DNA of 64,000 nucleotides from Hygrocybe punicea (lineage: Eukaryota; Basidiomycota; Agaricomycetes; Agaricales; Hygrophoraceae): the NCBI GenBank assembly GCA_963556145.1, contig OY744473.1, positions 3,534,001-3,598,000 on the forward strand, given 5' to 3'. This document shows, in pieces, positions 53,695 through 64,000 of the stretch; position 1 is the stretch's first letter; the number at the start of each line of letters is the position of its first letter. The notes beneath the pieces are model-generated. The model was not told where the DNA came from, ran no database searches, and saw nothing but the letters and a program-made list of their open reading frames with translations. The position numbers and the translations under genes were made by a program.

Positions 53695-56600
53695 ATGCCG
53701 CCCACTATTGAGGACATCAAGCTCCTTGTCAAGAAAATAATGACACTCTCAAAATCCTTACCTCCCTCCATTCGCAAGGGAAATACAAAAGACAAGATCT
53801 GGTCTGTCATGTCAAGACAGGAAGGTGAAATGGCATTTGAAACATTCAATAAATGCTTTGATGCTCTTTTTGGGGAGGATTGTCATGACTCAGAAGGCTG
53901 ACTGCACTATATCCACCAAGGAAAAAGTGGGATGGGTGTGGTCTGCTCATATCTTGAGAAAATTGACTGGTCTCAAGACTTCCCCCTTGAACTTGTTAAA
54001 ATAAAACTGAAACACTTGGCTGCCGAACTCAGCCATCTCATGTACACTCTCAAGTCATCCTCATTTGCTTTTCCAACTAATGATCATTTATTAGTGAAAC
54101 TAACCTCGATGAGCCCAAAACCACATGCCACATCAATCCTGCATCAAAACTCCAGGATGCCAATAACATTGAACAGGCCAAGCTCTCATTTCAGCGCCAG
54201 GCTGTGGAGAAGTTCCACACACGCCATGATCAAGTGGATCCCCTGCAAACAGAGGCTCCACCTGCACCTCCATCTCCACCCAGCTGGCATACATCAAGTC
54301 CAGCACCTCAGTCATCTGAGGTGCTTGTCCCACAATTGAAGCACCCAATCACTGTTGTTGAGAGCGATGAAGAGGTTTCAGATGGTGTCCAACCAAAGCA
54401 CTGTATGTATCACCCAATTGAAATTTATTTTATTCATTCTCATTGTCACTACAGCCAAAAAGAAATGAGCCATGTTAGGAAATCCAACTGCCACTGATCA
54501 CAATGGTCTTTTGATGGATGTGGATGTACAGGACATCAGCAACGAGAATGCAGATGCACCTTCATGTGAAGACAGGGGACACAATGTTGATCAGTTTTTT
54601 CAGCCAGCTGTGTCAAAGGAAATGAATGGCAAGCAGAAGAAATACAGGGTGTGCAAGTTATGTCCATAAGTAATCATATTCATTGATACTATTTAGTACA
54701 AGAAATTGGTATAATAGTAATCAAAAAATTGACAAGGTAACAATTTTATGGTGCCATTTGGAAGCAGCTCATTCAGTGAGTGAGATGCACCTGACAAGCT
54801 TGCACAGTTTCTCATGTCAATTCAGGGAAAATACGAAATTGGGCCAAGACTGCCTAATTTGAATCAAAGTTACCTGGCGACATCAAAAAATGCAAAGCAG
54901 CCGCTGAGCAGATTGCATGCACCTTGGACCATGACCTTAAGGAGAAGAAATTGTCTGAGTGTGTCCTCCCTTACTTGGATAAACTTTTTCATCAAGCTGT
55001 GGTTGAATGGCTGGTTGCAATGGCTCAGGCATGCAAGGACCAATACTGTTTTGCCTCCTGTCTATTGGTTAATCTCATGTGATAGCCTCTTCAAGCCCTT
55101 GGGCATCTGAAGTTCCAGGAGGTGGTTGGTATTGCTTCTCAGGCAACAAAGGGGGTCAAGGTCCCTGGTCACAAAGTAACACATGCAGGCATCAAATGGA
55201 CATTCAATGAGCACCTCAAGAAACTAAGGCCCGACTTAATGTGTATGTGTCACAAAACCCTATGTGTTGTGTCTGATTTTGTTCAGGGTCCAACCATTGT
55301 GGGTAAGGTTAGCCTGACATGTGATGCCTGGCAAGCAGGCAATAGTGACAGCTACTTTGCAGGTACTGGACATTGGATCAAGGAGACAAAAGCTGTCAAA
55401 TGGGAACTCAAGAATGCCCTACTTGACTTCACGTTAGTGCTGCCAAAGTTCAGTTCTGAACTGATCCAAACTCGGTTCGAACCCTGAACTGAACCCCAAG
55501 TTCAGTTCAGTTCAGTTCAGGCCTCTTGGCTGAACTGAACCACTTAAAAAGTTCAGTTTAGTCAAATTCATGTCTGAACTGAACCAATTGCCTTATATAG
55601 TAAGAGTTCAGGGTTCATAGTCTAGGCTGAACTGAACTGAACTGAATTTTGCAGTTCAGTTCAGAAACTTAGCTGAACTGAACTCCAAGTTCAGTTCAGG
55701 GTTCACAAAAAAAGGGTCTGAACTGGACTGAACTGAACTTTGGCAGCACTACCTCACATGGGTCAACAATGCACATAACGGTATTCGATTAGGCCAAGCC
55801 TTGTTCAAGATTGTCAAATGTGTTGGGATTGAGCATAAGGTATGTCCCCTCTATGGACTACTTCATGCATTGATCTGGTGCTACAGATTGGTCATATCAC
55901 ATGTGACAATGCCTCAAATAATTCTACAATACTAGAGGAGTTTGCTATGCACATCAAAGGGGCCACCAGGAAGAAATACAATTGGAAAAGGAGGAAAATC
56001 AAGTGAGTTGTGTCAGTCTAATCCAGTGACCTCACTTTTACTTATCAATGTATATACAGTTGCCTCGCACATGTTATTAACTTAGCAACCCAAGCGCTCA
56101 TTGGGACCTTTATTAAAGCTCCACATTTTGACCCCAAGAACCCAGATGCTCATATTCTGATTGATTGCGATGAGGTAGGCTTAGTGAAGGCAATTGTTGC
56201 CAAGGTGTGTACCTTGTGATGATTGGTATGACAATGTTGATTGAGCCACTGATCAGGAACGGTCATCTTCGAAATGCAAAGAAATGTGGAAGACAATTCT
56301 AACTAAAGCCAATGTCCTGCACCCTGTCCAGCTTAAGATCAACATGAAAGTCTGATGGTCATCTACCTATGTCATGCTTGACTGTGCAGAATGTCACAAA
56401 GCAGTACATCTCTGATTCCACCTCATTCCTATTTGCTATTGATGGTACCCATAGTCCATTGACAACTTTGTTGATGAGTTACACTTGGAGGAAGGTGAAA
56501 CTGCAAAATGGGACAAAATCCATGAACTGAAGCTTAGCAGTGAGGAATGGGAATGAGTTAGAGTTTTTTTAGGCCTTCTGAGTGTACGTTGCTCTAGATA

Positions 56601-57657
56601 GCCATCTATATTTGTGACTTGATACCATTTCAGCATGCCGACAATGCACAACAATCATTCTCCTCCAGCAAAGTCCCAATGCTCCATTTTGCTATCCCAG
56701 CGCTTGAAGCATTACATAAAGCATGGTCATCTCATGCTGAATGGCCAAAATACAAGAGATTTGCTGCAGCACTACAGGCTGGATGCATTAAGATTGACCA
56801 GTATTATGAGAAAACCACAGACTCACCAGCATACATCGTGGCCATGGGTGAGTCCTTCTTTTTTTCCCTGCCCTGCTGCCTCTGACATTTGTCAGTTCTT
56901 GATCCGAGAGAGAAGCTTGGATATTTTAAAAAGCATTGGCCTGTGGACCTGCAAGCTGACATCTTACAGTGTGTTGAAGATGTAGTGAGTCCTTGTTTGA
57001 CATGTCAGTGATAATTTATTGACCACCATTTATCAGTTCAAAGAACATTATACAACATCACTAACCAATTCCACCAAGAAATTAACACCATAAATGAAAT
57101 GCAAACTCAGCACACTCCTCCATGAGCTTAGTGATGAGGAAGGCCCAAGTGATGATGAGGGGGAAAATGTGCCCAGCAATCCCAAGTAGCCCTGGTTACA
57201 TGACTTCCATGGTTACCTGGATACTATCAAGCATGTGCCAGATGGCTGGACCACTGTTGAGTGGTGGGGGGTAGGTTGAACCAAGCATCTTATCTTATTC
57301 AAACTGAGAGAATCCTTGTAGGTCAATGGCCATCGCTATCCAGCTTTGGTTCCTCTAGCCTGGAACTATTTAGCAATTATGGCATCATTGGTCTCAAGTG
57401 AGCATGCATTCTCCCATGGTGGTATTACAATTAGCAAAGGCCACAGCTGTTTGAAAGGAGACATTGTCAAGGCTTTACAATGTCTTAAGTGTGCCATACA
57501 AAATGATCTACTCTTTTGGGAGCAAGCACCCTCCTCGGCATTGGAAGCAGAATTGGAAGCTGGTTATGGCTTTTGTGAGGAGGATGGGGATACAGATGAC
57601 TCAGGTGATGTGTCGCCGATTGATGACAAAGATGAGCCCATGTCTGACATAGAGTAG
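53695..57657 (+). pseudogene. BED-finger hAT transposase, heavily damaged
   Basis: Starts MPPTIEDIKLLVKK. A BED finger is spread over RVCKLCP and, after an intron, KVTILWCHLEAAHS. Then come FESKLPGDIKKCKAAAEQ, VVEWLVAMAQ, GIASQATKGVKVPG, GPTIVGKVSLTCDAWQAGNS (catalytic D region), GHITCDNASNNSTILEEFA, CLAHVINLATQALIG, HADNAQQSFSSSKVPMLHFA and the C-terminal dimerisation motif WNYLAIMASLVSSEHAFSHG, ending at TAG 57655-57657. Stops include TGA at 53899, 54466 and 56353, each where CGA is expected. A hAT MITE is inserted at 55435-55751 between LLDFT and WVNNAHNG. It is the probable former transposase of the surrounding element. Confidence 0.85.
55435..55751. mobile_element. hAT-type MITE inserted in the hAT transposase
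   Basis: 317 bp with TIRs TAGTGCTGCCAAAGTTCAG and complement. The interior is almost wholly alternating TTCAG and CTGAA. Flanked by CTTCACGT (55427-55434) and CCTCACAT (55752-55759), a decayed 8-bp TSD. Removing it and one TSD restores the transposase frame. Confidence 0.85.
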
Positions 57658-57787
57658 CATCCCTTGTGCCTCAATAAACAAACCTTGCCTATTCACAAAG
57701 CTGGGTAGTAGGGCTAGAAAGCCATGGCCTGAGCTAGTCTGAGCTAGGGCCAAGCTGTGGTTGACAGCTTTGGCTTCATCCACAAAT

Positions 57788-59740
57788 CAGCAATTTGTCT
57801 GACAGGTCTGGGGTGGTCTGGGCCCGACCAGTCCAGACCATAAAACCTTCCGGACCATGATGTTAGATTCTAATTTCTCCCGACCACTTCCAGATGGCGT
57901 CATCTGGACCAGACCACTCCCAGACCAGCTCAGACAGATTTCCAGACCATGTATTATAACAATAGAATAACAGAAAAATAATACATTGATAACAAACTCA
58001 AAAGATAAATTATCCAGAGCCAATACAGCAACCATCCTCGCAACGTGTATCCATGCTCCATTCTCTTCTTCATCATGCACCACCTGTCATCATTATCCAT
58101 CAATATGGGCAGAATGGAAGAGGGGGCAAACAAAGGGAGAAGGGGGAGAAGAGAGAGGTGCACAGGGAGAGGGCACCGGGAGCGTACGGGTGGGCTTGGC
58201 TGGTTGACGCATTCGGTGTCGGGCATTGTTTGGCTGGGTTTCCTGTCCGTTGCACATGGCCCTGGGCTCGGTGTTGCCCATGTGTCCATCAGGACCGTTA
58301 TGGGCAGGGTCGTTCAGTGCTGGCAGTGGCTTTGTCGCCATACTTTGTTCCTGGGAGTGGCGTGACGGCATGGGCTCAGGAGTGTGGGCATGGGTATGCA
58401 CCACCATAGTTGGTCAGTAACAGATGCGAAAAAAATCGTACCTTTGCCAGCTGGGGTGGGCACACCACGCTCACCGCGTCCGCTGCCCGTCTGCCCATAT
58501 TCCCTCGCACCGCCATCGTCGTCTGATGCTGGGCATCTTGTGTCTTGTGGGCGTTGTCGGTACAGACATTGAGGTGGGCGTGTATACGGGTATGGGTGTG
58601 AACTGGGCACGGCCAGAGTCAGTCAGTAAACAAGACAAGAAAAGAGAAAAATGTACCGACTCAGTGGGGCACCAGCCCCCGCTGCTTCTGTTGCACCGGA
58701 CTCGTCATCGTCTCCTCCTGGTTGCCATTGGTACCCTGCACTGGCTCTTGTTCGTGGTGCGTGTGGTGCGTGGAGACGTTGAGGTGCACGTCACTGAGCT
58801 GGGCGTGGGTATCATAGTAATGGGCAAAATAAAAATAAAAACAAATTACAGTGGGTGGCATGCTAGCCCCCGCTGCTTTCATCTTATCTCCACTCTTGCA
58901 TTGGTCGCCGTTGGGGTGTTCAGGGCCATAGCCTTCGGTTGGTGGTAGAGGCGTTGGGCGTTGTGGTTGTGGGTCTGGGCGTTGGGCACGAGGTAATATT
59001 TTTTCGCATGTAATTTACATACCTTGAGGAGGGCCATGTTGCTTGGGCTTCGTTGCCTATCATTGGCTATGTCACTGCGGTGGCCATCATTACAGTTGAT
59101 AATTAGTGAAAATAATGAAAAACTTAACTTTGCCACGGTGAGCGCAACGGGTCCATTCTCTGTTGTCCACCTTGAGGTGTTGTCTTTTGCCGCATGTTGT
59201 TTGCTGCCATCGCCGTTGTGTCTCCGTTGCATGTAAGCTGGTGTCATTATATTTGAGAGTAGTGTACTAGTAATTGAAAAAGCGAAAAGGCTTACATTTA
59301 GGTGGTACACCAACTCCACGGCACATTCAGCCTTGGGGCGCATTGATCACCATTCGTGTAGCCTGTCTTGTCATTGGCTTTGGGAGCGCGGGAGCGCATT
59401 TGGTTGCCATTTGTTGCGCGAGGGTGATGGAATGCATTGAAATATTCACACGGTTGAAAACTGCACGGACCATACTTACTTCTATATAATGTGAGAACTT
59501 ATTAGTACTTCCTACTTATATCGTAAGTTAGCTGGTTTACACTTAGCGATAATTTTATCTGGTTCTCGAAATTTATATAAGTGGTCTTGAATGGTCTGGA
59601 GGGTCTGCCACCACCATAGTATCTTAGCTGTCGTGGTCTGATGTGTCTGGATTGTTGTGAAAATCATGTCAGAACAAAATTGGTCTGGGCCAGACCTCTC
59701 CAGACCAGAAAGTCTCGCAGAACCTTTTGCCGATTTGCTG
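57788..59740. mobile_element. Element with GGTCTGG-rich ends carrying module array 3
   Basis: Both ends are rich in GGTCTGG/CCAGACC and close with CAGCAA (left) and TTTGCTG (right). The interior is module array 3. It lies within the right part of the composite hAT element. No TSD found. Confidence 0.45.
58080..59480 (-). repeat. Exon/intron-like module array 3
   Basis: On the minus strand His/Pro/Asn-rich blocks alternate with intron-like pieces. Examples are GTACGATTTTTTTCGCATC...TTACTGACC (about 58452-58415), GTACATTTTTCTCTTTTC...TTTACTGACTGAC (about 58655-58615), GTATGTAAATTACATGCG (about 59023) and GTAAGCCTTTTCGC (about 59293). Same style as arrays 1 and 2. Confidence 0.5.
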
Positions 59741-59829
59741 ATGTTGGCTAGAAGTTTCACAAAGCTGGAGCCCCTTCAGGCCAGGCCAAAGCCACCAAAG
59801 CCAGGCCAAGCTGGGCCAGAACAGCAGTA

Positions 59830-60144
59830 GGTACACCGGCCCTATATATGATGGTATAAGTTAGTAAGTAGAAGAAAAACACACTTCTCTTTATTACTGA
59901 ATGACATTGGCACTTTCCTGCATGCCACCTACCCACAGTGAGTTCAATGGCTTTTATACTCTGTACCTTTGCTGCACCTCACAATCTCCCTCACTTCCCA
60001 TCAGAGTGCAACCTGCTCTATTCACAACAGAGTGTACAGATCATACTCAATGATGAAGAATGGGCCACTGGGCCATGGGTAATTAAGATTATTTTGCACT
60101 CTCTAGATCACATAATGAGGGAAGTCACACAGGAGACAGATGAG
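59830..60144. other. Spacer right of the hAT element
   Basis: A short plus-strand frame (59938-60147, MSSMAFILCTFAAPHNLPHF...) contains LNDEEWA, faintly hAT-like. Too little to call. Confidence 0.3.
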
Positions 60145-60703
60145 TGATCAAATAATATGCAGATATCCAGTCACATTTTGAAACTATTTGTGTTGTTATC
60201 TCACTTGTGAAAATATTGCAGAAAATATTATTATCTAAAAGTGGTATTCATACAGAAAATAGTGCATACAGAAAATACAATTATTTAGGCCTTTATTGTT
60301 TTCATTATTGTGTACTTGTATTCAGAAAAGAGAAAATGATTCAAATATTTAGGATTTCTACACCCATATCTATGGCTTTTATTGTGAGGGCAGAATTTTA
60401 GACTATTTGGGTCTCCAGGACCTGGCTTGTGCCTGAATTATCTTGAGACCAAATATCTTGAAATATCTTGAAGATCTGCCTGACAATAAGATCTGCAGAT
60501 ATCTGGCCAGAAATCCTAAATATTTGGGTCTTTTTCTTTTTTCTGAATACAAGTACACAATAATGAACACAATAAAGGCCTAAATAATTGTATTTTCTGT
60601 ATGCACTATTTTCTGTATGAATTTAGATAACATTATTTTCTACAATATTTTCACAAGCGAGATAACAAATAGTTTGCAAATGTGATTGCGCATTATTTGA
60701 TCA
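60145..60703. mobile_element. Fold-back MITE with ~210-bp arms
   Basis: 559 bp; ends TGATCAAATAAT and complement. The left arm runs to about 60359 and the right arm from about 60497, matching over most of their length (for example ATACAGAAAATAGTGCATAC). There is an unpaired centre of ~135 bp, no coding capacity and no clear TSD. Confidence 0.8.
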
Positions 60704-60945
60704 CAAACAATCCCCGTCTGTATCATGGTAAGGGAGCTCATGATAGTCATGTCGAGTAGAATCATAATCATGTTGCTGCGATAAGGAAGGAGACAGAAAA
60801 TAACTAGAATATTGTACAACAAAACCATTCAAGAGCCAATAAAACGTTGGGATTCCTGCCGTATGAAACTTGTCAGCATCTCTTCGGGGGGTACCGGGGG
60901 CAAACATACTCGCAGCTGCAGTCAAATACCACTATCTCCGCAAAG

Positions 60946-61547
60946 TCACCCAGTAGAACCACCCTGTTTACCCGCCACCCCTGTTTTCCACCAGAACCAT
61001 ATGAACTCTGCGCTCCGATTTTCTATACCGCGGATATATTGCATATATAGCTCTTCACGCTGTGCTTGGCTCATTGTCTGTGTCCACTTCAAGCAGGCCG
61101 CAAGCTTCTGGGAAGAGTCGGACAATTGTACAGCGTTGAAATGAATGCCTTTGCCAGTGTTGTCCGTGTCGAGCCTTACGAGGGGCACGATTGCCCCGGA
61201 TGGCTGCGCTAGGCCTACTCCTAAAAGCATGAAGAATCGGCAGTGGTACGCCGGGACATGGATAACGGTGGACACCACTCACCAACAACTTTGCCGTATG
61301 CGGGACTTGGCTTCAACCGGCTAGTCAAGGAGTACAAGTCAGCCGCATTCTCCGGTGTAAAAAGGGCTGACATAGTTGACCTTACATAGAGCACAAGCTC
61401 AGATGGTACTACTTTCTTCTTCCCGGAGTCAACAAAGGCGCAGCTGGCCATGGACGCATCCGCATACGAGTTAAAATTCTTGACTTGTTCTGCCAAGGTC
61501 GCGGGCGGGGACGCCGCATCGGTAACGGTGTACTGGCCGTCAGACAT
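60946..61547 (-). CDS. Unknown protein, 179 residues, two exons
   Basis: Exons 61283-61547 and 60946-61220, split by a 62-nt intron (GTGAGT...TTTTAG). The start is the ATG at 61547 (MSDGQYTVTDAASPPATLAE); a TATATA lies about 50 bp upstream and a TTTAACAG acceptor in the leader suggests a 5'-UTR intron. The product is soluble-looking: an N-terminal helix-rich part (EQVKNFNSYADASMASCAFV), a central strand-rich part (GLAQPSGAIVPLVRLDTDN) and FIWFWWKTGVAGKQGGSTG at the end. No family recognised. The frame is free of damage and its base composition resembles the kinase gene nearby, so it is probably a host gene. Confidence 0.6.
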
Positions 61548-62184
61548 TGGAATGTTGTGGGGCTGGATGAGAGGGTTGCGATCTGTTAAACGACGAAGAG
61601 ACAATATATAGTCCCCAGAGTGCCCCTGTCCATGTGGGCTCTATTAAGGTCTCGGTGAAGGGCCTGGAAGATCTGGAGTATCTGATTCAGACCTAGAAAA
61701 ATTGCAGGCGAAAAGAGGACTCACTGATCACGGAGATTCTTTGAATGTGTGATATTGACTCCGAGTCCAAGCTCAACATCGCCACTTCCCTAACCTTCAC
61801 CGTCAACCTTAGACTATACACATCATCTGCTGATAGGAAACCACGCGTGATGCTGACCGTTCGGTCATTTCGGCCTCATTTAACTTCCGAAAACGTCGTC
61901 TTCGTATAAATTTCGATAGAACATTCAACGGCGATGCCCTAGCAGTGATAAAGTTAGTCTTTTCCCGTACGCTGGACAAACTTCGCCCGGAAGATCACAT
62001 ACCTTGACATAAGTGACTCACATCCCTCACCGTCCCTGACGGCGTGCAGGGCGAACAAAGTTGCGTGCAAGTTGCGGAACCTTTGGCACGCTGGATAAAG
62101 TTCAAACTCACAAGTACATAAACTTCAATCCCGTAAGATCGCGTACCTTGTCATAAGTCACTCTCTGGCCTTTGCCCTGTACCT
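61548..62184. other. Intergenic region
   Basis: Contains the leader of the minus-strand gene and an imperfect direct repeat of ACCTTGACATAAGTGACTC (about 62001 and 62146). No gene seen. Confidence 0.4.
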
Positions 62185-62310
62185 ATGTACCCAATCCGTT
62201 CACAAGCCAAAACGGGAAAGTCCTTTGGGTCCAAGCATCATCAGTACCTTGCGAAAGGGTTTTCTCGTCAAGTAAGGAAACCTGCACACTTCGTCGTGGT
62301 CGGGTACTAC
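62185..62310 (+). pseudogene. hAT C-terminal dimerisation fragment
   Basis: VLWVQASSVPCERVFSSSKE followed by TLRR is the signature of hAT transposase C-termini. Upstream and downstream sequence is not hAT-like, so only a scrap remains. Confidence 0.7.
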
Positions 62311-62938
62311 CGGGAGGAACGGTTGGATTTCGCAGCAGATTGGCTTGCAAAAGTTTATGCTATCGGGGGTGAGCTTACTCTCTGTTGGTCGTGTTCCACA
62401 ACTCGATCGCAACTCGAACTGTTAGTTTTTCGAGTTGGCCACACTGCGCTACACCAAACCGGCTTGTGGCAACACTACATTCATTGATCAGATGCTGGCG
62501 ACAATGTGATGCGTAAGCCCCGTCCAAACCTAATGTCCAAGCGAAGCAAGGCAATATGTTCTAGTTCTAGGCGACCTTGTGTCGCCTTAAAACCTTGTTA
62601 ACTTAAATAATGGATGATAATAATTATTTGAAACTCACTTCCATGAACGCACCAGGTTCAAGTCTGGTAATTCCACTATGCCATGGTCAATATATCTTGC
62701 AAATTCCAGAGTGGCACAAGTGCCAGCTCTGCGCGCAATTCCAGTGGCTGTTAAAGGTACAGTTGGCTCAATTGCAGCCATGGATGTAGGAGGTAGTACA
62801 TATGCGAAAGGGAGGATGTTCGGCATCCCCAATGGTGATAATGCAGGGTATTGTCGTCGGAGTCTCAGTAGGGGTGAGTACTGATAGATGGAAGTGAAAC
62901 TGTACGGTGCCAAAAATGCCGAGGTTACCGCATAACTA
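62311..62938. other. 3' region of the kinase gene
   Basis: The minus strand stays open in a different frame from the last kinase exon to 62635, but the kinase stop at 62939-62941 makes this 3'-UTR. No gene called on the plus strand. Confidence 0.4.
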
Positions 62939-63902
<964 letters not shown>

Positions 63903-64000
63903 GGAGCAACTTGAAGTTGAAAAGACTCTCAAGATCAAGATCAAGCAAACACAGTCACGTGAGCGGGTGGGATTTTTCTTCTTAATAAGTCCCCAACGAC

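Larger units (their letters stand above)
49980..59829 (+). mobile_element. Composite hAT transposon, 9.85 kb
   Basis: A perfect 8-bp TSD GGTACACC (49972-49979 and 59830-59837) flanks ends that begin TACTGCTGTTC and end GAACAGCAGTA. Subterminal GGCC/AGCTGGGCC-rich tracts follow on both sides. The decayed BED-hAT transposase is at 53695-57657. Nested material (50018-53388, 55435-55751, about 57788-59740) accounts for more than half the length. Confidence 0.75.

Overview
This is DNA from a filamentous fungus, almost certainly a basidiomycete of the Agaricomycetes. Host-type genes have short introns (about 45-65 nt) with GT...AG borders. The transposase families are those that expand in mushroom-forming fungi: KDZ with a CxC2-type cysteine cluster, HARBI1-like DDE, BED-finger hAT, Ty1/copia and Ty3/gypsy. 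No tRNA, rRNA, bacterial operon or CRISPR array is visible. Only the last ~3 kb looks like ordinary host gene space. The first ~60 kb is a nest of mobile elements, most of them decayed.

Layout. 1-1.6 kb: tail of an unknown gene and a broken HARBI1-like transposase. 1.8-4.2 kb: an old copy (A) of a small LTR element carrying a proline-rich reading frame. 4.3-8 kb: the end of a gypsy pol gene split by a mariner-type MITE, an antisense coiled-coil pseudogene and a gypsy LTR. 8-9.5 and 19.1-19.8 kb: a low-complexity array of exon-like and intron-like modules. 9.48-19.1 kb: three generations of one long-LTR family nested in each other, with a 100-N assembly gap.

20.3-43.9 kb: a complete Ty1/copia element with 335-bp LTRs and TSD GAAAA. 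Its RNase H region is split by an 18.4-kb KDZ transposon (24840-43239). That transposon carries a minus-strand KDZ transposase, an intact minus-strand gene with a PHD-like finger and a caspase/CHAT-like motif pair, a GC-rich minisatellite, and a divergent plus-strand gene of unknown function. Both its ends are built from a 45-bp satellite, about 8 copies on the left and about 100 on the right. A young copy (B) of the small LTR element, with identical 184-bp LTRs, sits inside the KDZ transposase. The deduced order is gypsy LTR, then copia, then KDZ, then small LTR element B.

44.2-49 kb: fold-back elements, a second module array and a gypsy LTR fragment. 49.98-59.83 kb: a composite hAT element bounded by a perfect 8-bp TSD (GGTACACC). 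It holds a decayed BED-hAT transposase, a hAT MITE inside that transposase, a half-inverted long LTR, and a third module array. 60.1-60.7 kb: a long-armed fold-back MITE. 60.9-63.9 kb: an intact two-exon gene of unknown function, a hAT remnant, and a complete six-exon UMP-CMP kinase (URA6 type).

Most nonsense codons in the elements read as CGA to TGA, and the base before the C can be any of the four. That pattern fits decay of methylated CpG. The small LTR element B, the PHD/CHAT-like gene and the two right-hand genes have escaped it.
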